From the NCBI GenBank assembly GCA_035771175.1, contig CM069593.1:38236241-38300240 (forward strand): DNA of 64,000 nucleotides, in the 5' to 3' direction. This DNA is from Paratinospora sagittata. Lineage: Eukaryota > Streptophyta > Magnoliopsida > Ranunculales > Menispermaceae. A program made the position numbers and the translations under genes. Below are positions 22,586-33,726 of the stretch, piece after piece (the stretch's first letter is position 1; the number at the start of each line of letters is the position of its first letter). The notes beneath the pieces were generated by a model, which was given only the letters and a program-made list of their open reading frames with translations, was not told where the DNA came from and searched no databases.

Positions 22586-25362
22586 TGTAATACCCAGAAA
22601 TTTTCAAAAAAATTGAGACAGAGAAGATTAGAAGAACAACAAAAAAAAAAAAAAAAAGGGATGTCAAACGAGATCCAAAAATCCCGCCGACATGTCGCCG
22701 GGAATCTCGCCGACATGTCACCGGAACCTCGCCGAGATCTCGCCGAAAATTTCGGATCTCGCTCCCCTTAAACCCAAATCGCCGAAACTCTTTCGTTCTC
22801 GCCCTTTAAACTCAATCGCCAAAAAACACACAAGCTTCGAAACCCTCTTCTCTCCTCTTCTCTCTTCCTTTCTTCCAGCGCAGATCACCACCGCCGCTCT
22901 CTCCTCCAGATCTCGCCGTCGCCGCCGCTGATCTTCAGATCTCTCACTCTCGATCTCTGCATCTCGCCCTCACTCTTTTCTTCTTCTTCTTCTTCTTCTT
23001 CTTCTTCCTTTCCCCTCTTTCTTTTCTTTCCCTTCTCTGTTTCTCCCCTGTCCGCCAGCAACTAGGTAATTTCATTTTACATTATTTTTTTCTTTCTTTT
23101 CTTTTAAGCCAATATGTTATATATAATACATTTATTTATATATATATATATATATCATACACAATACACCTATACACAATACCACATACATACCAAATAC
23201 ATTTTATTTTATTTTACTTATTTACTTTTTCTTTTCTTTTCTTTTCTTTTACACAACTAACAATGTTATATAATACATATTCATTATTTTGAGCAACTAA
23301 AATGTTGTATAATATATTTATATATATATATATATATATATAGATCATACATACAACATCACACATACAAGTGTAATTTATTATTTCTATTAATTTTTAA
23401 GCAACCAAAATGTTATATATTATGTTTATATATATATCATACATACAATACATTATTATTATTTTTTTAACCATTGCAACTCAATTAATTAATTTTTAGC
23501 AATCAAGATATTATATAATACATTTATATGTATCATACATTTTTATTTATTTATTTTAAGCAACATTAATATGATGAATCTAATTAAATTAATTAACCTG
23601 TCGACCCAATTAAGATGCAGTAACATTACCTTATGGGTTATTAATTACAATATATACATGGCATGTCTTTGGGCCTTAGACAGCTAGAGGACATTTATAT
23701 CCTACAAAAGCTGATCACAATTCATTATATAGATATATCAGAAGTACTGCAACCTCACAAATCACAAGACTTTTCATCTTTCTCTGGTGGCAGTAGTAGT
23801 AGTACTGCAAATTGCATGTGAGCTCACCCATAACTTAACTCTTATGTTGCAGACAAAAAGGATCACTATCACCACTCATCTCACTCTCGGCCCCTACAAT
23901 ACTATATTTCCTCTACAATACTATATTTCCTAATTAGCTAATTGATTAGTTAAGAGAGTGATATCCCTGAACAAATTTTTTTGATTATATATATATATAC
24001 TTCACCAAACTTAAGATATGTATGTCGCACCCAGCTTGAAATTAATATTGCTTCTAATTAATTTTAATGGCATATATATATACACACTCATAATCGAGTA
24101 ATTATATTAACAAAAGTAATATACGTGTACAGGTTGATTACCACGCGTGACGAGGAATTCAAGTAATTTGGAATTTAACGATTCAGGTGGGAATGATTCT
24201 AGGCCTTCATACTATTTTATTTGATATATAGATAAGAATGTAAAATTAATTAGGTCCATAGTATTATTAAATTGCTTATGCATGCCTATTGTACATGATT
24301 ATATTTATACAATGTTGTGATTGTTTAGCCATGACGATGTGTGTGTTAACATAATTTTTATTCTGATCAGATGATAATTGGATGCATGAAATTCATGTGG
24401 TAGTTAAATTTATTTATAAAATGCCGATAATGAAATGTATGATTTAGAATATTGGCATAGTGAATGCGTGAATACTGTAATAATTAATTTTGTGACATGA
24501 TGCCATATGTAGTGAAGTTGAATATGTTTTACGAATACACTTAATATCGTGTTTATATCGTACGTATGGCGTGACATCACTAAAGAACACAATTAAGATA
24601 AGAATCACACATATGGGGCAGTTATTCTAAGGAATATCGCCAATGTTCCAATTTTTATTTTTGGGCTGTGCCACCCTGAACGGTACGTGATTTGGAACGT
24701 GATGAAACTATAGACTCAAACAATCTAATGTTGCGACGATTAATGTGTGAAACTTGTTTGTAATGTTCTTGTGTATGTATCACAATAAAATATTGTGAAT
24801 TGTTTAGATGACCCACTGGGCTTTCAAGCTCACCCCATTTTTTTATGCAGATGCTTAGGAGAATAAAATTGCGAGTTCGTGACATAGTGCAGAGTAGTAG
24901 GGGTGGGTTAATTAATTAGTATTATGAGACTGAATGTTTTCATTTAATTTTTAAAGGTTTATTATTCAGACGAATTGTATTGATAATTGGAATTCAATGA
25001 ATATTATTATGGTCAGTAAAGAACTTGTGATTCATTTCAGTGTATATGCCTTGGGATAGAATTCATTAATTCTATTTGATGATCGTATTTTAATGTTGTG
25101 TCCATAATGGATGGACAAGCGCAAGTACCCTCATGCAGATAATGAATGTATGAAGAATTAAATGTATTCGTTTATCTTAACCAGTAAGTTGGTTGGAAGA
25201 ATATAAACTCATAGTTTTACAAATTTTATTATTTATAAAATGGTTATGGGTTAAGATAGGCGGATACGAGTAGCATCTCGATTTTCGGTGATATTTTATA
25301 TAAAATTTAAATAATCATTGTTTACAAAAAAAAAAATTAGTTTTGAAAATTGGGGTGTTACA
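22586..25362 (+). repeat. 5' LTR of element A
   Basis: TGTAATACCCAGAAATTTTC ... GGGGTGTTACA, 2777 bp. It has a GC-rich, CGCCG-containing block (22680-22940), a (CTT)n microsatellite at about 22978-23008, a donor-like CTAGGTAATTTC near 23063, several (TA)n runs and the hairpin/CAG motif at 24813-24850. Confidence 0.95.
24813..24850 (+). promoter_or_regulatory. Shared LTR hairpin plus CAG acceptor-like motif (LTR A)
   Basis: CCACTGGGCTTTCAAGCTCA (stem TGGGCTT/AAGCTCA with a G-U pair), then CCCC, a T-rich tract and ATGCAG. The same layout occurs at 33177-33214 (A 3' LTR), 22116-22163 and 54906-54953 (B), 50841-50881 (C 3' LTR), 35676-35721 (D), 59635-59678 (D2), 63489-63529 (F), and on the minus strand at 13718-13764. 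Confidence 0.6.
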
Positions 25363-25365
25363 GTT

Positions 25366-25377
25366 TGGTATCAGAGC
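25366..25377 (+). other. Primer-binding site of element A (initiator tRNA-Met type)
   Basis: TGGTATCAGAGC, complementary to the 3' end of plant initiator tRNA-Met, 3 nt after the LTR end (TTACA). It primes minus-strand DNA synthesis. Confidence 0.9.
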
Positions 25378-25574
25378 TTTAGGCTTCAGATCATGGGAAA
25401 TGTTACAACAAATTTTGAGAAGTTTAGTATTAGTGAAGGTCACTTTATAACGTAATATCGAGAATGAAAGTACAGTGGGTCTAACAAACTCAAAACTTTT
25501 AGGACATCGGTTAGAGACGAGAACTTGTTTGAAAACTGTTTGGTTAGAATCTAAGATCAGGATGAATCTTTTAT

Positions 25575-25870
25575 TCTTGGTTCCAAAGCGGTATGGGACG
25601 TGGAGGAATTTAAGGGTATTTGAGGAATCTTGATCTTGGAGACTAGCAGGCCATGTTTGGTGAGTGACTAACAACTCTGGACGAGCTTGTATCACTACGT
25701 TCAACTGGTATGGGACAGCTTGAACATAGAGGATACCTGGGAAGCCTTAGTTGGTAGGACATTTGCGCATTGTTTGGGTGTATTGAAGTTTCTTTGTGGA
25801 AGCTTATATCGCCGGGCTAGAGTGGTATGGGACACTTGAATACGGAGGGTGTAAGTGAAAGCTTGGGAAT
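25575..25870 (+). repeat. Leader repeat of element A, about 117-bp period
   Basis: GGTATGGGAC occurs at 25590, 25707 and 25824, exactly 117 bp apart. It is followed in two copies by a GAACxxxGAGGATAC-like phrase. The rest of each unit is diverged. It lies between the primer-binding site and gag; element B has the same motif at the same relative place. Confidence 0.7.
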
Positions 25871-26108
25871 TTTCTTTATACCATTGTTGTGCGGTATGTT
25901 GTTTGTGTTGTTTGCTTGTCTTGTTTACATGTATCAAAACCAAATCATGTACCCTGTGACAATCATGGATTGTCAAAATTTTATAAAACTTAGAAACTGA
26001 ATCAATAGGATCACTTTATTTTCGAGAACTTAGAATTCTGAATCTAGAGTCACCCTAACCGGGAATAATTATCTCCTGTAGTACTAAAGATGAGTTGAAA
26101 TTTTATAG

Positions 26109-29100
26109 ATGGCTGCACCTCGACGAATGAACACAAGGTCTATGGGTGATCTCCTAAGGGACACTGAACCAGCTGTGCCGACACAATCGACATCTGAATC
26201 TCATCCGACGGATCAAGAACATGTAAATCAAAATGTGAATGTTGACTCTGCTGGAACAGAAAACGTCCAACCTCCAACAGTTCCAACCCCTGGAATTGTT
26301 TTGGGACCAGAACTGATGGCTGAATTTGTGAGGCAAGTCGTGGAACAGGTGACCAGACAGCTGCCTCAACCACAACCGAATCCAACTATTGTGGTACAGA
26401 ATGAAACAGGAACTCAAAACATTAGGAGACCTGAAGAAAAAGAATGGGCAAATCAATTGAAAGACTTCCAACGTATGCATCCTTCGAAATTTGAAGGAAA
26501 ACCGGATCCGAAGGAAGCCGACAAGTGGTTTCAAGAAGTTCAGGAACACTTGGAAGTTTTGGGAGTAACTGGTCCAAGAATGGTGGCAATTGCGACTCAC
26601 CAATTCATAGGTGAGGCTAGACATTGGTGGAGAATGATTAAAGAAAGTCCTACAGTGGATGTGAACACTATGACCTGGGCGACTTTCGAAGAAATATTCT
26701 ATGATAAATTCTTTCCCCAAGCGAACAGAAAAGAACTCCAATCTGAATTTGTGAGACTGATACAGAGGAACATGACAGTGGCAGAATATGAGGCGAAGTT
26801 TATCGAACTTTCCAGATTTGCTCGTGAATTGGTTGCCAATGAACAGATGAAAGCTAGTAGATTTGCAGAAGGTCTCAAATTGGAGATTAGAAAGATGGTT
26901 GTTCCAATGAATCTGGGGACTTACAAAGAGGTAGTTGAACGAGCCCTGTTAGTAGAAAGAGAACTGAACCTACAAGAAACAATACGGAACAGGAACAAAA
27001 GGCCGCAAGGACAAAATTCTGATTACCAGAGCAATCACAACAAGAGGCAGAATCTGAACAATTTTGGTGGCAATGGTAATATGTGGAACAGAAACACGTT
27101 CAACAAAGGGAACCAGTGGAACAGGGGACAGAATCCCAACAACGGATCAGGAGGGTCTAGGCATAATAGTGGACAACAAATGCAGCAAAACAATATTCGT
27201 CCACCCCAACAAAATAGAAATCAAGTAGTAGATACAAGACTTTGCTTCAAATGCAACCGACCGGGTCATTTGGCACGAAACTGCACTGCACAAGGAGTTC
27301 GACAAAATTTTCGTCCTGGCAACTGGCAGAACAACAACAATGGGCAAGGACGAAATCAAGCCAATCGTCCGAGTTATAATCAGAACCAAATCCAAAACCA
27401 AAACCAAGGCAGAGTCTTTGCAATGACAGAAGGAAATCCTGAACAAGAAGTTAATGCAAACGAAGTGGTGGAAGGTACTTTCATTTTATTTCATGTTACA
27501 GTTAAAGTCTTGTTTGATTCTGGAGCATCAAGGTCTTTTATTTCTGAAAACTTAGCCAGAAAACTACAACTTTCCACTATACCTTTATCTGTCGTTATGA
27601 AGATTTCAACTCCAGTAGGAGTAAACGTCTCCACAACTGAAAAATGTAGTTGTGACCTTAGAATTAATGATAAGCTGATTTCAGCTGAATTGATACTCTT
27701 ACCCATTAATGATTATGATGTAATCTTGGGTATGGATTGGTTATCTGAATACCAAGCCCAGATTGACTGCCTTCGAAAGAAGATTACCTTGCGATTACCT
27801 TCAGGAGAACTGTTGAAAATCTATGGGGATAGAAACAAAATCCCGAGGAATATCATGTCCGCACTTCTCGACTCTGTGAATCAAAAAGAGGAATTCAAAA
27901 CCCTAACAGAACCCGAGTCTCTAAAGCCCTTGAGGAATTTAGAAGAGTACTTGGTGGTTAGAGATTTCCCTGAAGTGTTTCCCGAAGAATTACCAGGATT
28001 ACCTCCTAAGCGGGAAGTAGAGTTCAAGATAGAACTGTACCCTGGAACAGCCCCCATAGCCATGTCACCCTACAGAATGGCCCCTGGCGAACTAATCGAA
28101 CTAAGGACCCAACTTGATGATCTTAGTGCGAAGAAATTTATCCAGCCGAGCCAATCACCCTGGGGAGCACCAGTATTGTTTGCCAAAAAGAAAGATGGGT
28201 CGATGAGACTGTGTATTGATTACAGAAAGTTAAATCAAGTCACAGTCAAGAACAAATACCCCCTTCCCAGAATAGATGATTTGTTCGATCAACTGAGGGG
28301 AGCAACTTGTTTTTCCAAGATCGACCTAAGGTCCGGTTATCACCAACTTCGAATCAAAGAGTCAGACATACCGAAGACGGCATTCAGGACTAGGTATGGA
28401 CACTTTGAATTCAGAGTCATGCCATTTGGACTCACTAATGCACCAGCAGCATTTATGGACCTCATGAATAGGACGTTTAGGCCTCATCTAGACAAATTTG
28501 TAGTGGTATTTGTTGATGATATTCTGGTTTATTCGAAGACCCGTGAGGAACATCAGGAACACCTTACAGTAGTTTTGGAAACATTGAGGCGAAATGAATT
28601 GTATGCCAAATTTGAAAAATGTGAATTTTGGATGAAGTCAGTCAAATTTTTGGGCCATGTAGTGTCATCAGAAGGGATATCCGTAGATCCAACAAAAGTT
28701 GAAGCAGTAATGAACTGGGAAAAGCCAAAGTCAGTGACAGAAATTAGAAGCTTTTTGGGACTGGCTGGCTACTATAGAAGATTTATTCTAAATTTTTCGA
28801 GATTGGCTGAGCCTATGACGAAGCTAACAAGGAAGGATGTCAAATTTAGCTGGGATGAGCAATGTGAGAATTCCTTTCAGGAGTTGAAGAGACGATTAAC
28901 CACAGCCCCAATATTGATCACTCCTGCAAGCGGAGTCGGTTATGTTATTTACACTGATGCTTCTAGAAATGGTCTTGGCGCTGTTCTGATGCAGGAAGGT
29001 AAAGTGGTTGCTTATGCTTCTAGGCAACTGAAGACTCATGAACAGAATTACCCGACTCATGATTTAGAATTGGCTGCCATTGTATTTTCCTTGAAGATAT

Positions 29101-30845
29101 GGAGACACTATCTTTATGGAGAGAAATTTGATTTATACTCTGATCATAAGAGTTTGAAGTACATCTATACACAAAAAGAGTTAAATTTGAGGCAAAGGAG
29201 ATGGATGGAATTGCTGAATGATTATGATTTTCAGTTGCATTATCACCCAGGGAAAGCCAACGTAGTCGCAGATGCTTTAAGTCGAAAATCTTACAAGAAC
29301 GATGCAGAAAAAGCCCAGATGTACCAATTAATTGAAGATTATAATTTGGGCGTACAAAAAGGTGAAAATCAGATTTTCTTATATAATATGAGCTGTAAGC
29401 CAGACCTACTACATCAAATTAAGGAAGGTCAAGCTCAAGATAGAAAATTGATAAAATGGGTGGCAGATGCACGAGCCAATAATGGAAATAAAAATTTCAA
29501 GATCGATTCAGAAGGGTTATTAAGGTTCAGAGACCGAATTTGTGTACCCAGAATTGAAGAAATTAAAACGATCTTATTTGATGAGGCACATCAGACAAAA
29601 TATACCTTACATCCTGGTGGAGATAAGATGTACCAAAATTTGAAGAAAAACTACTGGTGGAAAGGTATGAAAAGAGATGTAGCCAAATATGTGTCTAAAT
29701 GCCTTACATGTCAGCAAGTTAAGGCCGAACATAAAAGACCGTCTGGATTGTTACAACCTTTAGAAATCCCTGAATGGAAATGGGATAACATAGCAATGGA
29801 TTTCGTCGGAGCTCTTCCTAGAAATCAAAAGGGTGAGGATAAGGTTTGGGTAATTGTGGATCGACTTACTAAAGTAGCACACTTCTTACCTATTAAATCC
29901 ACAGATACGATTAGTAAACTGGGTGAACTGTATGTTAAAGAGATTGTGAAGCTACATGGAATACCCAAATCGATAGTGTCAGATAGAGATTCCTTATTCA
30001 CATCTCAGTTCTGGCAGAGCTTACAACGGGAATTGGGAACAAAATTGACCATGAGCACCGCCTATCATCCTCAGACGGATGGTCAATCCGAAAGGGTTAT
30101 TCAGATCTTAGAAGACATGTTGAGAGCTTGTGTACTGGATTTCAAGGGAAATTGGAGCAAATACTTACACCTAGCAGAATTTGCTTATAACAATAGTTAT
30201 CAGGCAAGTATACAAATGGCTCCATATGAAGCTCTATATGGACGACCATGTAGGTCACCACTGTGTTGGGCCGATTGGGAAGATAATGTACTTACGGGAC
30301 CTGATATGATAATGGAAATGAACGAAAAAGTGAAGTTGATCCAGCAAAGGCTAGTTACTGCACAGAGTAGGCAGAAGAGCTACGCAGATAAGAGGCGCCG
30401 ACCTCTAGAGTTCCAAAAAGGTGATAAGGTATTTCTGAGAATAAGCCCACAAAAAGGCATCATGAGGTTTGGTAAGAAAGGGAAGTTATCGCCGCGATTC
30501 ATCGGTCCGTTCAAGATTAGTGATCGAATTGGTGAGAATGCTTACAAACTAGAATTACCAACTAGTTTATCCGCCATCCACAATGTGTTCCACGTGTCGA
30601 TGTTGCGAAAGTATGAACCAGACCCTTCCCACACCATCGATTGGAAAGATGTGAAAGTACAAGCTGATGCCACCTATGAAGAAGGACCTTTACAGATCCT
30701 CGATTGGAAGGTTCATAGTTTGAGGAACAAAGACATTCCATTAGTTAAAGTATTGTGGAAGCATCATGGAGTTGAAGAAGCCACTTGGGAACCTGAAAGT
30801 GAAATGAGGGCCAAATACGCCGACTTATTCCAAAGAACACTCTAG
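26109..30845 (+). CDS. Gag-Pol polyprotein of chromovirus A (1578 aa, intact)
   Basis: One uninterrupted frame from ATG 26109 ([11 protein letters not shown]). Domains in order: retrotransposon Gag (about 120-290, with EARHWWRMI); zinc knuckle [14 protein letters not shown] (about 379-392); aspartic protease (LFDSGAS near 467-473, ILGMDWL near 540); reverse transcriptase ([19 protein letters not shown] near 801-810); RNase H ([10 protein letters not shown] near 947, [16 protein letters not shown]); integrase with a His/Cys zinc part (ending CLTCQQVK), catalytic Asp in MDFVG (about 1231), SDRD (about 1290) and Glu in DGQSERV (about 1326); and a C-terminal chromodomain (about 1520-1575, [18 protein letters not shown]). 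All catalytic residues are present. Products form the particle, copy the RNA and integrate the cDNA. In relatives the chromodomain is thought to steer insertion to heterochromatin. Likely autonomous. Confidence 0.97.
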   Translation: MAAPRRMNTRSMGDLLRDTEPAVPTQSTSESHPTDQEHVNQNVNVDSAGTENVQPPTVPTPGIVLGPELMAEFVRQVVEQVTRQLPQPQPNPTIVVQNETGTQNIRRPEEKEWANQLKDFQRMHPSKFEGKPDPKEADKWFQEVQEHLEVLGVTGPRMVAIATHQFIGEARHWWRMIKESPTVDVNTMTWATFEEIFYDKFFPQANRKELQSEFVRLIQRNMTVAEYEAKFIELSRFARELVANEQMKASRFAEGLKLEIRKMVVPMNLGTYKEVVERALLVERELNLQETIRNRNKRPQGQNSDYQSNHNKRQNLNNFGGNGNMWNRNTFNKGNQWNRGQNPNNGSGGSRHNSGQQMQQNNIRPPQQNRNQVVDTRLCFKCNRPGHLARNCTAQGVRQNFRPGNWQNNNNGQGRNQANRPSYNQNQIQNQNQGRVFAMTEGNPEQEVNANEVVEGTFILFHVTVKVLFDSGASRSFISENLARKLQLSTIPLSVVMKISTPVGVNVSTTEKCSCDLRINDKLISAELILLPINDYDVILGMDWLSEYQAQIDCLRKKITLRLPSGELLKIYGDRNKIPRNIMSALLDSVNQKEEFKTLTEPESLKPLRNLEEYLVVRDFPEVFPEELPGLPPKREVEFKIELYPGTAPIAMSPYRMAPGELIELRTQLDDLSAKKFIQPSQSPWGAPVLFAKKKDGSMRLCIDYRKLNQVTVKNKYPLPRIDDLFDQLRGATCFSKIDLRSGYHQLRIKESDIPKTAFRTRYGHFEFRVMPFGLTNAPAAFMDLMNRTFRPHLDKFVVVFVDDILVYSKTREEHQEHLTVVLETLRRNELYAKFEKCEFWMKSVKFLGHVVSSEGISVDPTKVEAVMNWEKPKSVTEIRSFLGLAGYYRRFILNFSRLAEPMTKLTRKDVKFSWDEQCENSFQELKRRLTTAPILITPASGVGYVIYTDASRNGLGAVLMQEGKVVAYASRQLKTHEQNYPTHDLELAAIVFSLKIWRHYLYGEKFDLYSDHKSLKYIYTQKELNLRQRRWMELLNDYDFQLHYHPGKANVVADALSRKSYKNDAEKAQMYQLIEDYNLGVQKGENQIFLYNMSCKPDLLHQIKEGQAQDRKLIKWVADARANNGNKNFKIDSEGLLRFRDRICVPRIEEIKTILFDEAHQTKYTLHPGGDKMYQNLKKNYWWKGMKRDVAKYVSKCLTCQQVKAEHKRPSGLLQPLEIPEWKWDNIAMDFVGALPRNQKGEDKVWVIVDRLTKVAHFLPIKSTDTISKLGELYVKEIVKLHGIPKSIVSDRDSLFTSQFWQSLQRELGTKLTMSTAYHPQTDGQSERVIQILEDMLRACVLDFKGNWSKYLHLAEFAYNNSYQASIQMAPYEALYGRPCRSPLCWADWEDNVLTGPDMIMEMNEKVKLIQQRLVTAQSRQKSYADKRRRPLEFQKGDKVFLRISPQKGIMRFGKKGKLSPRFIGPFKISDRIGENAYKLELPTSLSAIHNVFHVSMLRKYEPDPSHTIDWKDVKVQADATYEEGPLQILDWKVHSLRNKDIPLVKVLWKHHGVEEATWEPESEMRAKYADLFQRTL

Positions 30846-30935
30846 GTTTTGAAATACAACTGGTCAACAGTGGAAAGAGTTGAACATCATCAAGTAAGTA
30901 AGCTTATACTTTAATTTCGGGACGAAATTTCTTTT

Positions 30936-30948
30936 AAGACGGGAAGAT
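30936..30948 (+). other. Polypurine tract of element A
   Basis: AAGACGGGAAGAT directly before the 3' LTR (TG at 30949). It primes plus-strand synthesis. The usual chromovirus phrase TCGGGACGAAATTTC precedes it. Confidence 0.75.
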
Positions 30949-33726
30949 TGTAATACCCAGAAATTTTCAAAAAAATTGAGACAGAGAAGATTAGAAGAAC
31001 AACAAAAAAAAAAAAAAAAAAAAGGGATGTCAAACGAGATCCGAAAATCCCGCCGACATGTCGCCGGGAATCTCGCCGACATGTCACCGGAACCTCGCCG
31101 AGATCTCGCCGAAAATTTCGGATCTCGCTCCCCTTAAACCCAAATCGCCGAAACTCTTTCGTTCTCGCCCTTTAAACTCAATCGCCAAAAAACACACAAG
31201 CTTCGAAACCCTCTTCTCTCCTCTTCTCTCTTCCTTTCTTCCAGCGCAGATCACCACCGCCGCTCTCTCCTCCAGATCTCGCCGTCGCCGCCGCTGATCT
31301 TCAGATCTCTCACTCTCGATCTCTGCATCTCGCCCTCACTCTTTTCTTCTTCTTCTTGTTCTTCTTCTTCTTCCTTTCCCCTCTTTCTTTTCTTTCCCTT
31401 CTCTGTTTCTCCCCTGTCCGCCAGCAACTAGGTAATTTCATTTTACATTATTTTTTTCTTTCTTTTCTTTTAAGCCAATATGTTATATATAATACATTTA
31501 TTTATATATATATATATATATCATACACAATACACCTATACACAATACCACATACATACCAAATACATTTTATTTTATTTTACTTATTTACTTTTTCTTT
31601 TCTTTTCTTTTCTTTTACACAACTAACAATGTTATATAATACATATTCATTATTTTGAGCAACTAAAATGTTGTATAATATATTTATATATATATATATA
31701 TATATAGATCATACATACAACATCACACATACAAGTGTAATTTATTATTTCTATTAATTTTTAAGCAACCAAAATGTTATATATTATGTTTATATATATA
31801 TCATACATACAATACATTATTATTATTTTTTTAACCATTGCAACTCAATTAATTAATTTTTAGCAATCAAGATATTATATAATACATTTATATGTATCAT
31901 ACATTTTTATTTATTTATTTTAAGCAACATTAATATGATGAATCTAATTAAATTAATTAACCTGTCGACCCAATTATGATGCAGTAACATTACCTTATGG
32001 GTTATTAATTACAATATATACATGGCATGTCTTTGGGCCTTAGACAGCTAGAGGACATTTATATCCTACAAAAGCTGATCACAATTCATTATATAGATAT
32101 ATCAGAAGTACTGCAACCTCACAAATCACAAGACTTTTCATCTTTCTCTGGTGGCAGTAGTAGTAGTACTGCAAATTGCATGTGAGCTCACCCATAACTT
32201 AACTCTTATGTTGCAGACAAAAAGGATCACTATCACCACTCATCTCACTCTCGGCCCCTACAATACTATATTTCCTCTACAATACTATATTTCCTAATTA
32301 GCTAATTGATTAGTTAAGAGAGTGATATCCCTGAACAATTTTTTTTGATTATATATATATATACTTCACCAAACTTAAGATATGTATGTCGCACCCAGCT
32401 TGAAATTAATATTGCTTCTAATTAATTTTAATGGCATATATATATACACACTCATAATCGAGTAATTATATTAACAAAAGTAATATACGTGTACAAGTTG
32501 ATTACCACGCGTGACGAGGAATTCAAGTAATTTGGAATTTAACGATTCAGGTGGGAATGATTCTAGGCCTTCATACTATTTTATTTGATATATAGATAAG
32601 AATGTAAAATTAATTAGGTCCATAGTATTATTAAATTGCTTATGCATGCCTATTGTACATGATTATATTTATACAATGTTGTGATTGTTTAGCCATGACG
32701 ATGTGTGTGTTAACATAATTTTTATTCTGATCAGATGATAATTGGATGCATGAAATTCATGTGGTAGTTAAATTTATTTATAAAATGCCGATAATGAAAT
32801 GTATGATTTAGAATATTGGCATAGTGAATGCGTGAATACTGTTATAATTAATTTTGTGACATGATGCCATATGTAGTGAAGTTGAATATGTTTTACGAAT
32901 ACACTTAATATCGTGTTTATATCGTACGTATGGCGTGACATCACTAAAGAACACAATTAAGATAAGAATCACACATATGGGGCAGTTATTCTAAGGAATA
33001 TCGCCAATGTTCCAATTTTTATTTTTGGGCTGTGCCACCCTGAACGGTACGTGATTTGGAACGTGATGAAACTATAGACTCAAACAATCTAATGTTGCGA
33101 CGATTAATGTGTGAAACTTGTTTGTAATGTTCTTGTGTATGTATCACAATAAAATATTGTGAATTGTTTAGATGACCCACTGGGCTTTCAAGCTCACCCC
33201 ATTTTTTTATGCAGATGCTTAGGAGAATAAAATTGCGAGTTCGTGACATAGTGCAGAGTAGTAGGGGTGGGTTAATTAATTAGTATTATGAGACTGAATG
33301 TTTTCATTTAATTTTTAAAGGTTTATTATTCAGACGAATTGTATTGATAATTGGAATTCAATGAATATTATTATGGTCAGTAAAGAACTTGTGATTCATT
33401 TCAGTGTATATGCCTTGGGATAGAATTCATTAATTCTATTTGATGATCGTATTTTAATGTTGTGTCCATAATGGATGGACAAGCGCAAGTACCCTCATGC
33501 AGATAATGAATGTATGAAGAATTAAATGTATTCGTTTATCTTAACCAGTAAGTTGGTTGGAAGAATATAAACTCATAGTTTTACAAATTTTATTATTTAT
33601 AAAATGGTTATGGGTTAAGATAGGCGGATACGAGTAGCATCTCGATTTTCGGTGATATTTTATATAAAATTTAAATATTCATTGTTTACAAAAAAAAAAA
33701 TTAGTTTTGAAAATCGGGGTGTTACA
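30949..33726 (+). repeat. 3' LTR of element A
   Basis: 2778 bp, nearly identical to the 5' LTR. Visible differences include a longer poly(A) run at about 31005, one T-to-G change in the CTT microsatellite, AAGATGC/ATGATGC near 31978, CAGG/CAAG near 32495 and ATTGGGG/ATCGGGG near 33716. The hairpin/CAG motif is at 33177-33214. Confidence 0.95.

Larger units (their letters stand above)
22586..33726 (+). mobile_element. Intact young Ty3/Gypsy chromovirus 'A' (11.1 kb)
   Basis: A complete element: 5' LTR 22586-25362, primer-binding site 25366-25377, leader, one gag-pol frame 26109-30845, polypurine tract near 30936-30947, and 3' LTR 30949-33726. It is flanked by the perfect target duplication AGAAA (22581-22585 and 33727-33731). 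The two 2.78-kb LTRs differ by about eight substitutions plus homopolymer length changes, counted by eye. A C-terminal chromodomain and the long LTR point to the Tekay (Del) clade of chromoviruses. Confidence 0.95.

Noticed and set aside
22692..22931. 79-residue frame present in both LTRs of A (also 31058-31297)
   Set aside because: It lies in the GC-rich transcribed part of the LTR. It is identical in both copies only because the LTRs are identical, and the product is low-complexity (Ser/Arg/Pro).
25366..25377. tRNA gene
   Set aside because: TGGTATCAGAGC is only the complement of a tRNA 3' end (primer-binding site); no tRNA fold surrounds it here or at 36381 and 43545.
26154..26741. 195-residue frame on the minus strand within gag-pol of A
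   Set aside because: Antisense shadow of a real gag gene with no family resemblance.
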